From Treponema sp. (GTDB lineage Bacteria; Spirochaetota; Spirochaetia; Treponematales; Breznakiellaceae), in NCBI GenBank assembly GCA_031288575.1, contig JAITRD010000187.1, forward strand, positions 1 to 7,726: DNA of 7,726 nt, read 5' to 3'. The notes beneath the pieces are model-generated. The model was not told the origin of the DNA, ran no database searches, and saw nothing but the letters and a program-made list of their open reading frames with translations. Shown here piece after piece: positions 1 through 5,681 of the stretch (its first letter is position 1; each line of letters begins with the position of its first letter). The translations under genes were made by a program, and so were the position numbers.

Positions 1-57
1 CCGCCGGAGCGTATCGAAGATAGCGAAGGCGGACTCTACAAGCATTTTTCCCGGCAT
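1..57 (-). CDS. Possible 5' end of a divergent gene, cut by the window edge
   Basis: A minus-strand reading frame opens at ATG (57-55), has a second in-frame ATG (45-43), and stays open for 19 codons to the edge, reading MPGKMLVESAFAIFDTLRR. Purine-rich GGGAAAGGGAAA directly precedes the first ATG and could act as a ribosome-binding site. A TTGACC box (minus strand, 100-95) lies upstream, but I see no good -10 at standard spacing. Nineteen codons are too few to assign a family. The plus-strand frame from base 1 is also open, for 37 codons to a TAA at 112-114, so this stretch could instead be the tail of a plus-strand gene. I do not recognise either product. Confidence 0.2.
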   Translation of the reverse strand, partial: MPGKMLVESAFAIFDTLRR

Positions 58-109
58 TTTCCCTTTCCCGGCAGGAATTACACAGAATTTTGTGGGTCAA
101 GTTTAGTTC

Positions 110-149
110 TATAACGGGGCTATGAGAAACCGGTCCTTGGGGGTATACT
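110..149 (+). promoter_or_regulatory. Candidate -10 boxes upstream of the HAD phosphatase gene
   Basis: Two -10-like hexamers precede the HAD gene: TATAAC (110-115) and TATACT (144-149). Neither has a convincing -35 at 16-18 nt. The second ends six bases before the ATG, so a standard promoter there would start transcription on the A of the start codon and make a leaderless message. The only Shine-Dalgarno-like sequence is a G5 run (139-143), 12 nt from the ATG, which is farther than usual. Which box is used cannot be decided from sequence. Confidence 0.25.
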
Positions 150-155
150 TTTTCC

Positions 156-1010
156 ATGAATGATATTTTTCCGGATCCTTCTTCCGTAAAAGCCCTGGCC
201 CTGGACCTGGACGGTACCGCCCTGCGGCCCGACACTACTATGAGCGACCGTACCCTCCGCGCCCTAAAGGCTTGCCAGGATCGGGGCATAGCGGTTATTT
301 TTTGCACCGGCCGGGCCGTTGATGCCGCTGAACCTTACCGGCTTCCCCTGGGCGCCGGGGGACCCATGGTGTATTTTAACGGCGCCGAAGTGGTGGATAT
401 GCCCGGCGGCAGGGTCCTCAGCGCCACGATGCTGGAAAGGGAGGCGGCGGACTTTTGCGTGGACCTTTCCCGGCGCACGGGGGTCTATTACCAGATTTTT
501 TTCCCCGGAACCCCCGAATATCCCCGGGGGAAACTCATGGCGGAACGGCAGTCCGAAGAAACCGAAATGTACCGGAAGCATACGGGCATTCAGGCGGTAA
601 TCGGGGACCTAAAGGAAGCCCTGGCTGCGCCGGGGATTACCGGGTGCATCAAAAGCATGTTCCTGGCGGAACCTGAAATACAGGAAACCCTGAGGCCCCG
701 GCTTATTGAGCGTTTCGGCAGCCGGATCTATGTGGCCCGGACCCTCAGAAATTTTCTGGAAGTTATGGCTGCCGGCGTCTCCAAGGGCCGCGGCCTTGCC
801 CTTGCCCTGGAATACCGGGGCCTGGCTCCCGAAGGGGTAATTGCCCTGGGGGATGAGGAAAACGATCTGCCCATGTTTGAGGTTGCGGGTTTTTCCGTGG
901 CTCCCGCCAATGCCAAGGATAAAGTCCGGGAGGCCGCGGACCGGGTGATAGGTTCCAACGCCCAGGACGGGGCGGCGGTGTTTTTGGAAGAATTTTTGGG
1001 GAAAAAGTAA
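156..1010 (+). CDS. Cof-type HAD-IIB family phosphatase
   Basis: This is a cytosolic haloacid-dehalogenase-superfamily hydrolase of the Cof/YidA type (HAD-IIB), 284 aa, a usual length for the family. Visible motifs are motif I, LALDLDGT, with nucleophile Asp17 and acid/base Asp19; motif II, FCTGR, around Thr51; motif III, Lys210 in GVSKGRGLAL; and motif IV, GDEENDLPMF (residues 232-241), carrying the Mg2+-binding acids. Residues of roughly 85-190 form the C2-type cap that sets specificity. Members dephosphorylate sugar phosphates, FMN/PLP-type cofactors or other small phosphoesters; the substrate here cannot be read from sequence. The ATG is chosen because motif I falls at the normal distance from the N-terminus. 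The gene stands alone and converges on the thioredoxin lipoprotein gene. The class call is sure; the substrate is unknown. Confidence 0.95.
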   Translation: MNDIFPDPSSVKALALDLDGTALRPDTTMSDRTLRALKACQDRGIAVIFCTGRAVDAAEPYRLPLGAGGPMVYFNGAEVVDMPGGRVLSATMLEREAADFCVDLSRRTGVYYQIFFPGTPEYPRGKLMAERQSEETEMYRKHTGIQAVIGDLKEALAAPGITGCIKSMFLAEPEIQETLRPRLIERFGSRIYVARTLRNFLEVMAAGVSKGRGLALALEYRGLAPEGVIALGDEENDLPMFEVAGFSVAPANAKDKVREAADRVIGSNAQDGAAVFLEEFLGKK

Positions 1011-1030
1011 AAACCGCCGGTGGTCCCGGC
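1009..1030 (-). terminator. Intrinsic terminator of the ccdA-thioredoxin lipoprotein operon
   Basis: Read on the minus strand, GCCGG (1030-1026), a five-base loop and CCGGC (1020-1016) form a short GC stem. GG and a run of five T (1013-1009) follow, the arrangement of a rho-independent terminator. It lies about 45 nt beyond the lipoprotein stop codon, in the gap between two convergent genes. The stem is only 5 bp. Its first two bases also belong to the neighbouring 13-bp hairpin, so the two structures compete. Confidence 0.55.
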
Positions 1031-1074
1031 AGCCTGCGGCGTTTCCTCCGCGCCTTAATAGCGCCGCAGGCTGC
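1029..1074. other. 13-bp perfect hairpin between convergent genes
   Basis: GCAGCCTGCGGCG (1029-1041) is exactly complementary to CGCCGCAGGCTGC (1062-1074), with a 20-nt loop. The right arm reaches the first base of the lipoprotein stop codon. There is no T run after it on the plus strand, so for the HAD message it would be a 3'-end barrier or RNase-protective structure rather than a textbook intrinsic terminator. On the minus strand it directly precedes the T-tailed terminator. Confidence 0.6.
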
Positions 1075-1724
1075 TAAGAATCCAGCAGGGCCTCAAAGGC
1101 GGCAAAAAGTTCCGGGGTATTCCAGTCCAGGCTTCCCACTACCCGGGTAACGATTTTGCCTTCCCGGTCAATGATATAGGTGGTGGGGAAGGCCTGGACC
1201 TCATAAAGGCCGTTGATCCTTCCCGACGGGTCCAGGGTGATGGGGAAGCTAAGGCTGAATTTTTCCGCAAAGCTTTCCACGGTTTTTGGGTTTTCCAGGT
1301 AGTTTACCGCGACAATTTCAAGCCCCTTTTCTTTATACCGCTGATACAGGGCCTCCATGGAGGGCATTTCCGCCCGGCAGGGGCCGCACCAGGTTGCCCA
1401 AAAATTCAGAAACACCACCTTTCCCTTGAGATTTGCCAGGGTGACGGAATCCCGGTCAAGTTTCGCCGGGGAGGCGGAAAAATCCGGAGAGGGGACCCGC
1501 TGCCTGAGTACCGGCAGCCCGGCCTCCCCAAAGGCCCGGCTTACCCGCAGGAGTTCCTCCGGGGCGGTTTTGCCCTCCTCCGCGGAAATTCCGCCGGCTG
1601 AAAGCGGCCTTTCCGCCGGCGGAATTTCCGCGGCTTTTGGGGTACAGGCGGTAAACAAAAGGAACAGCGCCGCTATACAGACCGGGATTGGGGAACCGGC
1701 CCTTTTTTTAGGATCAAATTTCAT
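1074..1724 (-). CDS. TlpA/ResA-like thioredoxin-fold lipoprotein
   Basis: This is an extracytoplasmic thiol-disulfide oxidoreductase of the TlpA/ResA/DsbE group, 216 aa from the ATG at 1724. A basic N-terminus (MKFDPKKR) and a hydrophobic stretch (residues 12-26) lead to LFTAC, a spirochaete-compatible lipobox, with Cys27 as the likely lipidated residue. A low-complexity Ala/Pro/Glu linker (28-80) follows. The AhpC/TSA-redoxin domain then shows NFWATWCGPC with redox cysteines Cys113 and Cys116, and the cis-proline motif FPTTYIID (Pro180). Membrane-anchored reductases of this kind reduce disulfides in cytochrome c apoproteins or other exported proteins. An upstream in-frame start (1793) was rejected because it puts 23 extra residues before the signal peptide. 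The gene begins 10 nt after the ccdA stop, so the two are co-transcribed and CcdA is its probable electron source. The Shine-Dalgarno (TGGA) is weak, suggesting translational coupling to ccdA. Confidence 0.93.
   Translation of the reverse strand: MKFDPKKRAGSPIPVCIAALFLLFTACTPKAAEIPPAERPLSAGGISAEEGKTAPEELLRVSRAFGEAGLPVLRQRVPSPDFSASPAKLDRDSVTLANLKGKVVFLNFWATWCGPCRAEMPSMEALYQRYKEKGLEIVAVNYLENPKTVESFAEKFSLSFPITLDPSGRINGLYEVQAFPTTYIIDREGKIVTRVVGSLDWNTPELFAAFEALLDS
1580..1633. repeat. Perfect 19-bp inverted repeat inside the thioredoxin lipoprotein gene
   Basis: CCGCGGAAATTCCGCCGGC (1580-1598) has its exact reverse complement at 1615-1633. The 16-nt centre can itself pair GAAAG with CTTTC around a CGGC tetraloop, so all 54 nt fold into one long hairpin with a single T/C mismatch. 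It is read in frame as residues 31-49 of the lipoprotein (the AEIPPAE to AGGISAE stretch). This is the flexible linker just after the lipid-attached Cys27, where an insertion would be tolerated. No second copy was found in the window. Confidence 0.85.
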
Positions 1725-1734
1725 AATGATTCCA

Positions 1735-2670
1735 TTATATATTCCGGCGGTATAAAAACCAACGGGCGAGCTGCCCCGCGCAGTCGAGGACACCGAGAAT
1801 TTGGAGGATGCCCAGGCAGCAAAAAAGGGAAAACCCCAAAAGGGGCCCCCGGCTCAGGGGGGATTTTCCCCGCAAAAAGCGGAAAACCAGGATCAGGAGG
1901 GCGGTAAGGAAAAAAATCAGGGCAGGGAAAAGCCGTACCGAGGCTCCCCCTGCCTGGACCCAGCCGGTAAAGGCATACTCCCCCGACATGAGGAAACTGT
2001 TCAGGCTTTGTTGCCGGCCCAGGAATATAAGGATCCCCATGCCGGTAAGGAATAAACCGCTTATCCGCCGTATCCGGGGCAGGTGGGGACGCAGGACAGC
2101 CGCCTTTTTTAGAACGGGACCCATAGCCAGGGCTGCCCCCAGAAAAGGAAGTCCCATCCCGGCGGAATAGGCGGTAAGGCAGAGGATTGCCCTGCCAATC
2201 TTGCCGTCCTGCCCCGCCAGAAGGAGGATGCTTCCCAGGATAGGGCCCACGCAGGGGGTCCAGCCCGCGCCAAAGGCCGCCCCGGCCAAAAATAATCCGG
2301 CAAGTCCCCGGGGCTTTCCGGGGTGGAAACGTTTTTCATAGTTTAGGAACTTAAAAAAATCGCCGTATATGTGAAGCCCCAGGAGGATCACGAAAAGCCC
2401 CGCGATCCCGTTGATGATCCGCGACGCTCCCCCGAAGAGTAAAAAAAAGCCGGAAAAGAGGACGCTGAGAACCACAAAAAGGGAACTAAAGCCCAGGATA
2501 AAACTCAGGGTCCCCGGAACAAGGCTCCGGCGGCCTCCGTCCGCCAGGGTCCCCGGGCCGATGCCCCCCACAAGGCATAACCAGGAGGGAACCAGGGGAA
2601 GGACGCAGGGGGATAAAAAAGATAAAAAACCCGCCGCAAAGGCCAGCAGGACGGACACATTATTTGGCAC
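1735..2670 (-). CDS. ccdA: CcdA-type cytochrome c biogenesis / thiol-disulfide transporter
   Basis: This inner-membrane protein of the CcdA/DsbD-transmembrane family passes reducing electrons from cytosolic thioredoxin to extracytoplasmic thioredoxin-like proteins. It is 311 aa. The two signature cysteines are present in paired motifs: SPCVLPLVPSW (Cys22, first membrane segment) and GWTPCVGP (Cys140, fourth). Six hydrophobic segments fill residues 1-218. A C-terminal extension adds two more (about 247-266 and 277-296) with three further cysteines (284, 285, 297), so the protein is longer than the usual six-segment CcdA. The start is GTG at 2670, preceded by AAGGAG (2681-2676) at 5-nt spacing, which decides it. 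The TlpA-like lipoprotein gene follows 10 nt downstream and is the obvious partner. Family assignment is firm; whether the client is cytochrome c or general redox repair is open. Confidence 0.95.
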   Translation of the reverse strand: MPNNVSVLLAFAAGFLSFLSPCVLPLVPSWLCLVGGIGPGTLADGGRRSLVPGTLSFILGFSSLFVVLSVLFSGFFLLFGGASRIINGIAGLFVILLGLHIYGDFFKFLNYEKRFHPGKPRGLAGLFLAGAAFGAGWTPCVGPILGSILLLAGQDGKIGRAILCLTAYSAGMGLPFLGAALAMGPVLKKAAVLRPHLPRIRRISGLFLTGMGILIFLGRQQSLNSFLMSGEYAFTGWVQAGGASVRLFPALIFFLTALLILVFRFLRGKSPLSRGPLLGFSLFCCLGILQILGVLDCAGQLARWFLYRRNI

Positions 2671-2691
2671 AAAAGCTCCTTCGCCGTAATC

Positions 2692-2723
2692 TTGACATTT
2701 TTACTATAAAATATAGTATAAAT
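2692..2723. promoter_or_regulatory. Divergent promoter region with AT-rich dyad between ccdA and the ZIP gene
   Basis: On the plus strand a perfect -35, TTGACA (2692-2697), is followed at 16 nt by TAGTAT (2714-2719), or at 19 nt by TATAAA (2717-2722), and reads toward the ZIP gene. On the minus strand TATACT (2720-2715) is a good -10 toward ccdA, about 45 nt before its GTG, though its -35 is poor. Superimposed is a dyad centred on 2710: ACTATA-AAA-TATAGT with perfect 6-bp arms, extending imperfectly over 2697-2723. A protein bound there would cover both promoters. The regulator is unknown. Confidence 0.55.
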
Positions 2724-2816
2724 AAAGGAAAGTTTTGGCAGCCCGGCGGGGCTCTCCAGAATTTCGTTATATAAAAAATAATACTTTTGTTTTCCTTAAA
2801 TGGGGTAAATCGCGTT

Positions 2817-3626
2817 ATGGCTTGGTTTTATAATCAGCATATGGTGTTGCAGGCCCTCCTGGCAACCTGCTTTACCTATGGGATTACCGCTTTAGGGGCG
2901 GGAACCGTTTTTTTCTTTAAATCAATTAACCGGAAGATTCTGGACGGGATGTTAGGTTTTGCCGGCGGGGTGATGATTGCCGCCAGTTTCTGGTCCCTCT
3001 TGGAACCGGCGATTTCTATGGCGGAAGCCATGGCGGTGCCTTCCTGGCTGCCCGCGGTGACGGGTTTTCTGGCGGGAGGGTTCTTTCTCCGCCTGGTGGA
3101 CCGCGTCCTTCCCCATCTGCATATTGAGTATAAGATGCAGGACGCCGAGGGGCCTAAGACCAATTGGGGCCGTTCCATACTGCTGGTTTTGGCTGTCACT
3201 ATCCACAATATTCCCGAGGGCTTGGCCGTGGGAGTCGGTTTCGGCGCGGTGGCGGCGGGCATTCCCGGGGCGGGATTTGCCGGGGCGGTTGCCCTGACCC
3301 TGGGGATCGGCCTTCAGAACTTTCCCGAAGGCGCCGCGGTTGCCATTCCCTTAAGGCGGGACGGCGCGAGCAGAAGGCGGGCCTTCTGGTACGGCCAGCT
3401 CTCGGGCCTGGTGGAGCCCTTCGCCGGGGTCCTGGGGGCGGTCCTTGTCTTTTATATACAGCCGGTCCTCCCCTATGCCCTCGCTTTCGCCGCGGGGGCC
3501 ATGGTTTTTGTGGTGGCTGAAGAGGTTATCCCCGAATCCCACGCTGAGGGAAACGATCATATCGCCACGGCGGGGCTTATGCTGGGTTTCGCCCTGATGA
3601 TGGCCCTGGATGTGGGCCTGAGCTGA
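2817..3626 (+). CDS. ZIP-family divalent metal transporter
   Basis: This is an integral membrane metal-ion permease of the ZIP family (GufA/ZupT-like), 269 aa, expected to bring Zn2+ or other divalent metals into the cytosol. About eight hydrophobic segments are visible. The binuclear metal-site motifs are intact: HNIPEGLAVG (His130, Asn131, Glu134) and LQNFPEGAAVA (Gln167, Asn168, Glu171). Glu200 lies in the next helix and AEEVIPESH (Glu235, Glu236, His242) near the C-terminus. A short cytosolic His-containing loop, LPHLHIEYK (residues 98-106), lies between helices 3 and 4. ATG 2817 is preferred because MAWFYNQHMV leads straight into the first helix and GGGG (2802-2805) lies upstream, although 11 nt away. 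An in-frame TTG at 2787 has no ribosome-binding site. The gene is divergent from ccdA. Metal specificity cannot be told from sequence. Confidence 0.93.
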   Translation: MAWFYNQHMVLQALLATCFTYGITALGAGTVFFFKSINRKILDGMLGFAGGVMIAASFWSLLEPAISMAEAMAVPSWLPAVTGFLAGGFFLRLVDRVLPHLHIEYKMQDAEGPKTNWGRSILLVLAVTIHNIPEGLAVGVGFGAVAAGIPGAGFAGAVALTLGIGLQNFPEGAAVAIPLRRDGASRRRAFWYGQLSGLVEPFAGVLGAVLVFYIQPVLPYALAFAAGAMVFVVAEEVIPESHAEGNDHIATAGLMLGFALMMALDVGLS

Positions 3627-3634
3627 CGGGAAGG

Positions 3635-3651
3635 CGGGGCTTCTTTCCCCG
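3635..3651. terminator. Weak hairpin between convergent ZIP and ptsI genes
   Basis: The 30-nt gap between the ZIP stop (3626) and the ptsI stop (3657) contains CGGGG (3635-3639), a 7-nt loop and CCCCG (3647-3651). No T run follows on either strand, so it is at best a weak or factor-assisted bidirectional stop. The position, not the sequence, is the main argument. Confidence 0.3.
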
Positions 3652-3656
3652 TGGGC

Positions 3657-5330
3657 TTAAAGAACCCCCTCCGCCCGGACATTCTCCTGCCGGAGCAGGA
3701 TTTCCTTGGTTCTGAGAATCCGGTCGGTGCTTACGGAAAATTCGTCTATGCCGTATTGGCTTAACAGGGGAATGGCTTCCGGGTCGGAAGCCATTTCTCC
3801 GCACATGAAACAGGGAATGCCCCGCCGGCGGGCCGCCTCTATGATTCCTTTTACCAGGGCTACCACCGCCGGATGCTTGCAATCATAATAGGAACTCACC
3901 TCAGGGTTTCCCCGGTCAGCCGCCAGGGTGTACTGGGTAAGATCGTTGGTGCCGATGCTGAAAAAATCCGCCTCCCCGGCAAACTCGTCCGCGAGGATTG
4001 CCGCGGCGGGAATCTCTATCATTATGCCGATTTTTGGATTTGGGAGGAAGGGGACCCCGGAACGGCTAAGTTCCTCTTTACAGGATTCCAGGATATCCCT
4101 GGCGGCCCGGAATTCCCAGGGGGAGGCAATCATGGGAAACATGATCCTGATATTGCCCGCCGCCGCCGCCGCCCGGAGCAGGGCCCTGAGCTGGATGCGG
4201 AACAGGGGCTCGCGGGCCAGGCAAAGCCGGATAGCCCGGAGGCCGAGGAAGGGGTTTTCTTCCCGGCGCATATTTAAGTAGGGCAGGGGTTTGTCCCCGC
4301 CGGCATCCAGGGTCCGGATCACCACGGGTTTGCCGGCAAAGATCTCCGCGACCCGCCGGTAGACCAGGTATTGCTCCTCTTCCCCCGGCATTTCTTTCCG
4401 GTCAATAAAAAGAAACTCGGTGCGGAAAAGGCCGATGCCGTCGGCGCCCTTTTGCAGGGCAAATTCCGCTTCAGCCGGGCTGCCGATATTGGCGCCTACC
4501 AAAATTCGCCCCCCTTCTTTTTTAAAGAGCCGGACCGTTTCGAGTTTTTGATAACGCCCTTCTTCCCTGGCGAATTTTTCCATTTTTCCCCGGCCTTCCC
4601 TTATCCGTTCCCTGCCGGGGTTAACATATACCTTCCCCTTTGGGGCGTCCACAAAAAGAAGATCCCCCGTCTTTACCGCGGAGAGGATGTTTTTACAGCC
4701 TACCACCGCCGCCATATTCATCGCCCCGGCGATAAGCAGGGCATGGCTGGTTTTGCCTCCCCCTTCGGTTACGATTCCCCTTACCTGCCGGGGATTCAGG
4801 CGGGCGGCCTGGCTTGGGGTAAGATCCGCCGCTACCAGGATGGTATCGGGCGGGAGGCTCGCCAAATCTTCCTCCCTTTCTCCCCGGAGGTTGCGGAGGA
4901 TCCGTTCCCCCACATCCTTTATGTCGGCGGCCCGTTCCCGCAGATAGGGATCGTCAAATTCCTGAAAACTTTTCTGAAGTTCCTCGCTGGCCTGGCGGAT
5001 CGCCTCCGCGGCGCCGCAGCCGGTTTTTTCCATCCTTTCCAAAGGCTCCCGGGTAAAGGCGGGATCCTCCAAAAGATTTAAATGGGTAGAAAAAATAGCC
5101 CCCTCCCGGGCGGGCAGGGCCGCGATAAGCCCCCTGAGCTGTTCTTTACTGGTTTCCAGGGCCGCCGCCAGCTCTCCGGGCCCCAGGTTTTTCTCCGGGG
5201 AAGGGCCGGTTTCTCCCTCAAAATCGGGTTTTTTGAGTACCCAGGCAATACCCAGGGCAATGCTTAGGGTGCCGCTGATGCCCGCCAGCACCGGGCCTTC
5301 CTCGCCATACAGGCTTGCATCACTTTTCAC
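3657..5330 (-). CDS. ptsI: Phosphoenolpyruvate-protein phosphotransferase (PTS Enzyme I)
   Basis: This cytosolic Enzyme I takes phosphate from phosphoenolpyruvate and passes it to His15 of HPr. At 557 aa it is near the usual ~575. The N-terminal domain (1-~235) holds the HPr-binding helical part and the phosphohistidine site GGGKTSHALL (His196). The C-terminal PEP-binding barrel shows LFRTEFLF (Arg303), VIRTLDAGGDKPLP (Arg339), NPFLGLRAIR, MIEIPAAAILAD, SIGTNDLTQYTLAADR, and FMCGEMASDP with active Cys510. All key residues are kept, so it should be active. The start is GTG at 5330, overlapping the ptsH end by 11 nt, with AGAGG (5344-5340) at 9-nt spacing; this implies translational coupling to ptsH. 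It is the last gene of the block and converges on the ZIP gene. A five-codon GCC run encodes Ala387-391. Confidence 0.97.
   Translation of the reverse strand: MKSDASLYGEEGPVLAGISGTLSIALGIAWVLKKPDFEGETGPSPEKNLGPGELAAALETSKEQLRGLIAALPAREGAIFSTHLNLLEDPAFTREPLERMEKTGCGAAEAIRQASEELQKSFQEFDDPYLRERAADIKDVGERILRNLRGEREEDLASLPPDTILVAADLTPSQAARLNPRQVRGIVTEGGGKTSHALLIAGAMNMAAVVGCKNILSAVKTGDLLFVDAPKGKVYVNPGRERIREGRGKMEKFAREEGRYQKLETVRLFKKEGGRILVGANIGSPAEAEFALQKGADGIGLFRTEFLFIDRKEMPGEEEQYLVYRRVAEIFAGKPVVIRTLDAGGDKPLPYLNMRREENPFLGLRAIRLCLAREPLFRIQLRALLRAAAAAGNIRIMFPMIASPWEFRAARDILESCKEELSRSGVPFLPNPKIGIMIEIPAAAILADEFAGEADFFSIGTNDLTQYTLAADRGNPEVSSYYDCKHPAVVALVKGIIEAARRRGIPCFMCGEMASDPEAIPLLSQYGIDEFSVSTDRILRTKEILLRQENVRAEGVL
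3771..3795. repeat. Perfect 10-bp inverted repeat within ptsI
   Basis: AATGGCTTCC (3771-3780) and GGAAGCCATT (3786-3795) are exact complements around a 5-nt loop. The repeat lies about 115-140 nt before the end of ptsI, over the codons for the conserved CGEMASDPEAIP region. Because that protein segment is conserved, the symmetry may be incidental to coding. Confidence 0.5.
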
Positions 5331-5586
5331 CGAATTTCGCCTCTATCAAGGATACTAAACTTTTGAGGGCCGCTTCCTCATCGGCGCCTTCGGCGGAGAG
5401 GGTAACCATATCCCCTTGTTTTACCTGAAGTTTCAGCAGAGCCACCAGGGAATCCATGCCGACCGTCCGGTCCCCCTTTGTCAGGGTTAGGGTACTGGAA
5501 AACTGTTTTGCCCGGTCAATAAGCAGCGATGCCGGACGGGCGTGGAACCCGATGCGGTTGGTAATTTCAAGGGTTGCGCTTACCAT
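5320..5586 (-). CDS. ptsH: Phosphocarrier protein HPr
   Basis: HPr is the small cytosolic phosphocarrier of the PTS, accepting phosphate from Enzyme I and giving it to EIIA domains and PRD regulators. It is 88 aa, the normal length. The active site GFHARPAS has the phospho-acceptor at His15 and the neighbouring Arg17. A serine sits exactly at position 46 (VGMDSLVALLKL), where HPr kinase acts in organisms that have it. The flanking residues are not the firmicute consensus, so kinase control is only possible. The ATG at 5586 follows AGGAGG at 7-nt spacing. An in-frame start at 5724 was rejected because it would add 46 unrelated residues reading back through the promoter into the regulator gene. 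Its TGA overlaps the ptsI start. A sigma-54 promoter lies 39-54 nt upstream. Confidence 0.97.
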   Translation of the reverse strand: MVSATLEITNRIGFHARPASLLIDRAKQFSSTLTLTKGDRTVGMDSLVALLKLQVKQGDMVTLSAEGADEEAALKSLVSLIEAKFGEK

Positions 5587-5593
5587 GAAGCGT

Positions 5594-5599
5594 CCTCCT
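5594..5599 (-). promoter_or_regulatory. Strong ribosome-binding site of ptsH
   Basis: The minus strand reads AGGAGG, a full anti-Shine-Dalgarno match, 7 nt before the ATG at 5586. It fixes the ptsH start and is the strongest such site in the PTS block. Confidence 0.9.
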
Positions 5600-5624
5600 G
5601 GAGTGTTTTTATTTTGTATTATCA

Positions 5625-5640
5625 AGCAAGAATCATGCCA
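5625..5640 (-). promoter_or_regulatory. Sigma-54 (-24/-12) promoter of ptsHI
   Basis: The minus strand reads TGGCATGATTCTTGCT. It fits the sigma-54 consensus TGGCACG-N4-TTGCW with one mismatch (T for C after TGGCA). The invariant GG (5639-5638) and GC (5627-5626) have the required spacing. Transcription would begin near 5614, leaving a leader of about 28 nt with AGGAGG well placed for ptsH. It lies in a 95-nt AT-rich gap just after the stop codon of a gene whose product belongs to the sigma-54 activator class. An 11-bp odd palindrome, AAAACAGTTTT (5640-5650), abuts the -24 element; its role is unknown. Confidence 0.82.
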
Positions 5641-5681
5641 AAACAGTTTTTTCTGTGGTAAATTAAAGAAGCTGCCCGGTT

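Noticed and set aside
1725..1793. N-terminally extended thioredoxin lipoprotein starting at 1793
   Set aside because: It would bury the signal peptide behind 23 polar residues and overlap the ccdA 3' end by more than 50 nt.
2665..2679. TGGCAC as a second sigma-54 -24 element facing the ZIP gene
   Set aside because: The -12 position reads CTCC instead of TTGC at the required spacing, and the sequence lies in the ccdA start and ribosome-binding site.
2787..2816. TTG start extending the ZIP transporter by 10 residues
   Set aside because: No ribosome-binding site precedes it, and the added residues are not membrane-like. ATG 2817 gives an N-terminus that enters the first helix directly.
4150..4175. 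GCC trinucleotide run in ptsI as a phase-variation tract
   Set aside because: A triplet repeat cannot shift the frame, and five units encoding Ala387-391 is ordinary in GC-rich genes.
4371..5081. Long plus-strand open frame opposite ptsI (236 residues)
   Set aside because: It is antisense to a well-supported Enzyme I gene, shows no domain, and is explained by GC-rich codon bias keeping the opposite strand open.
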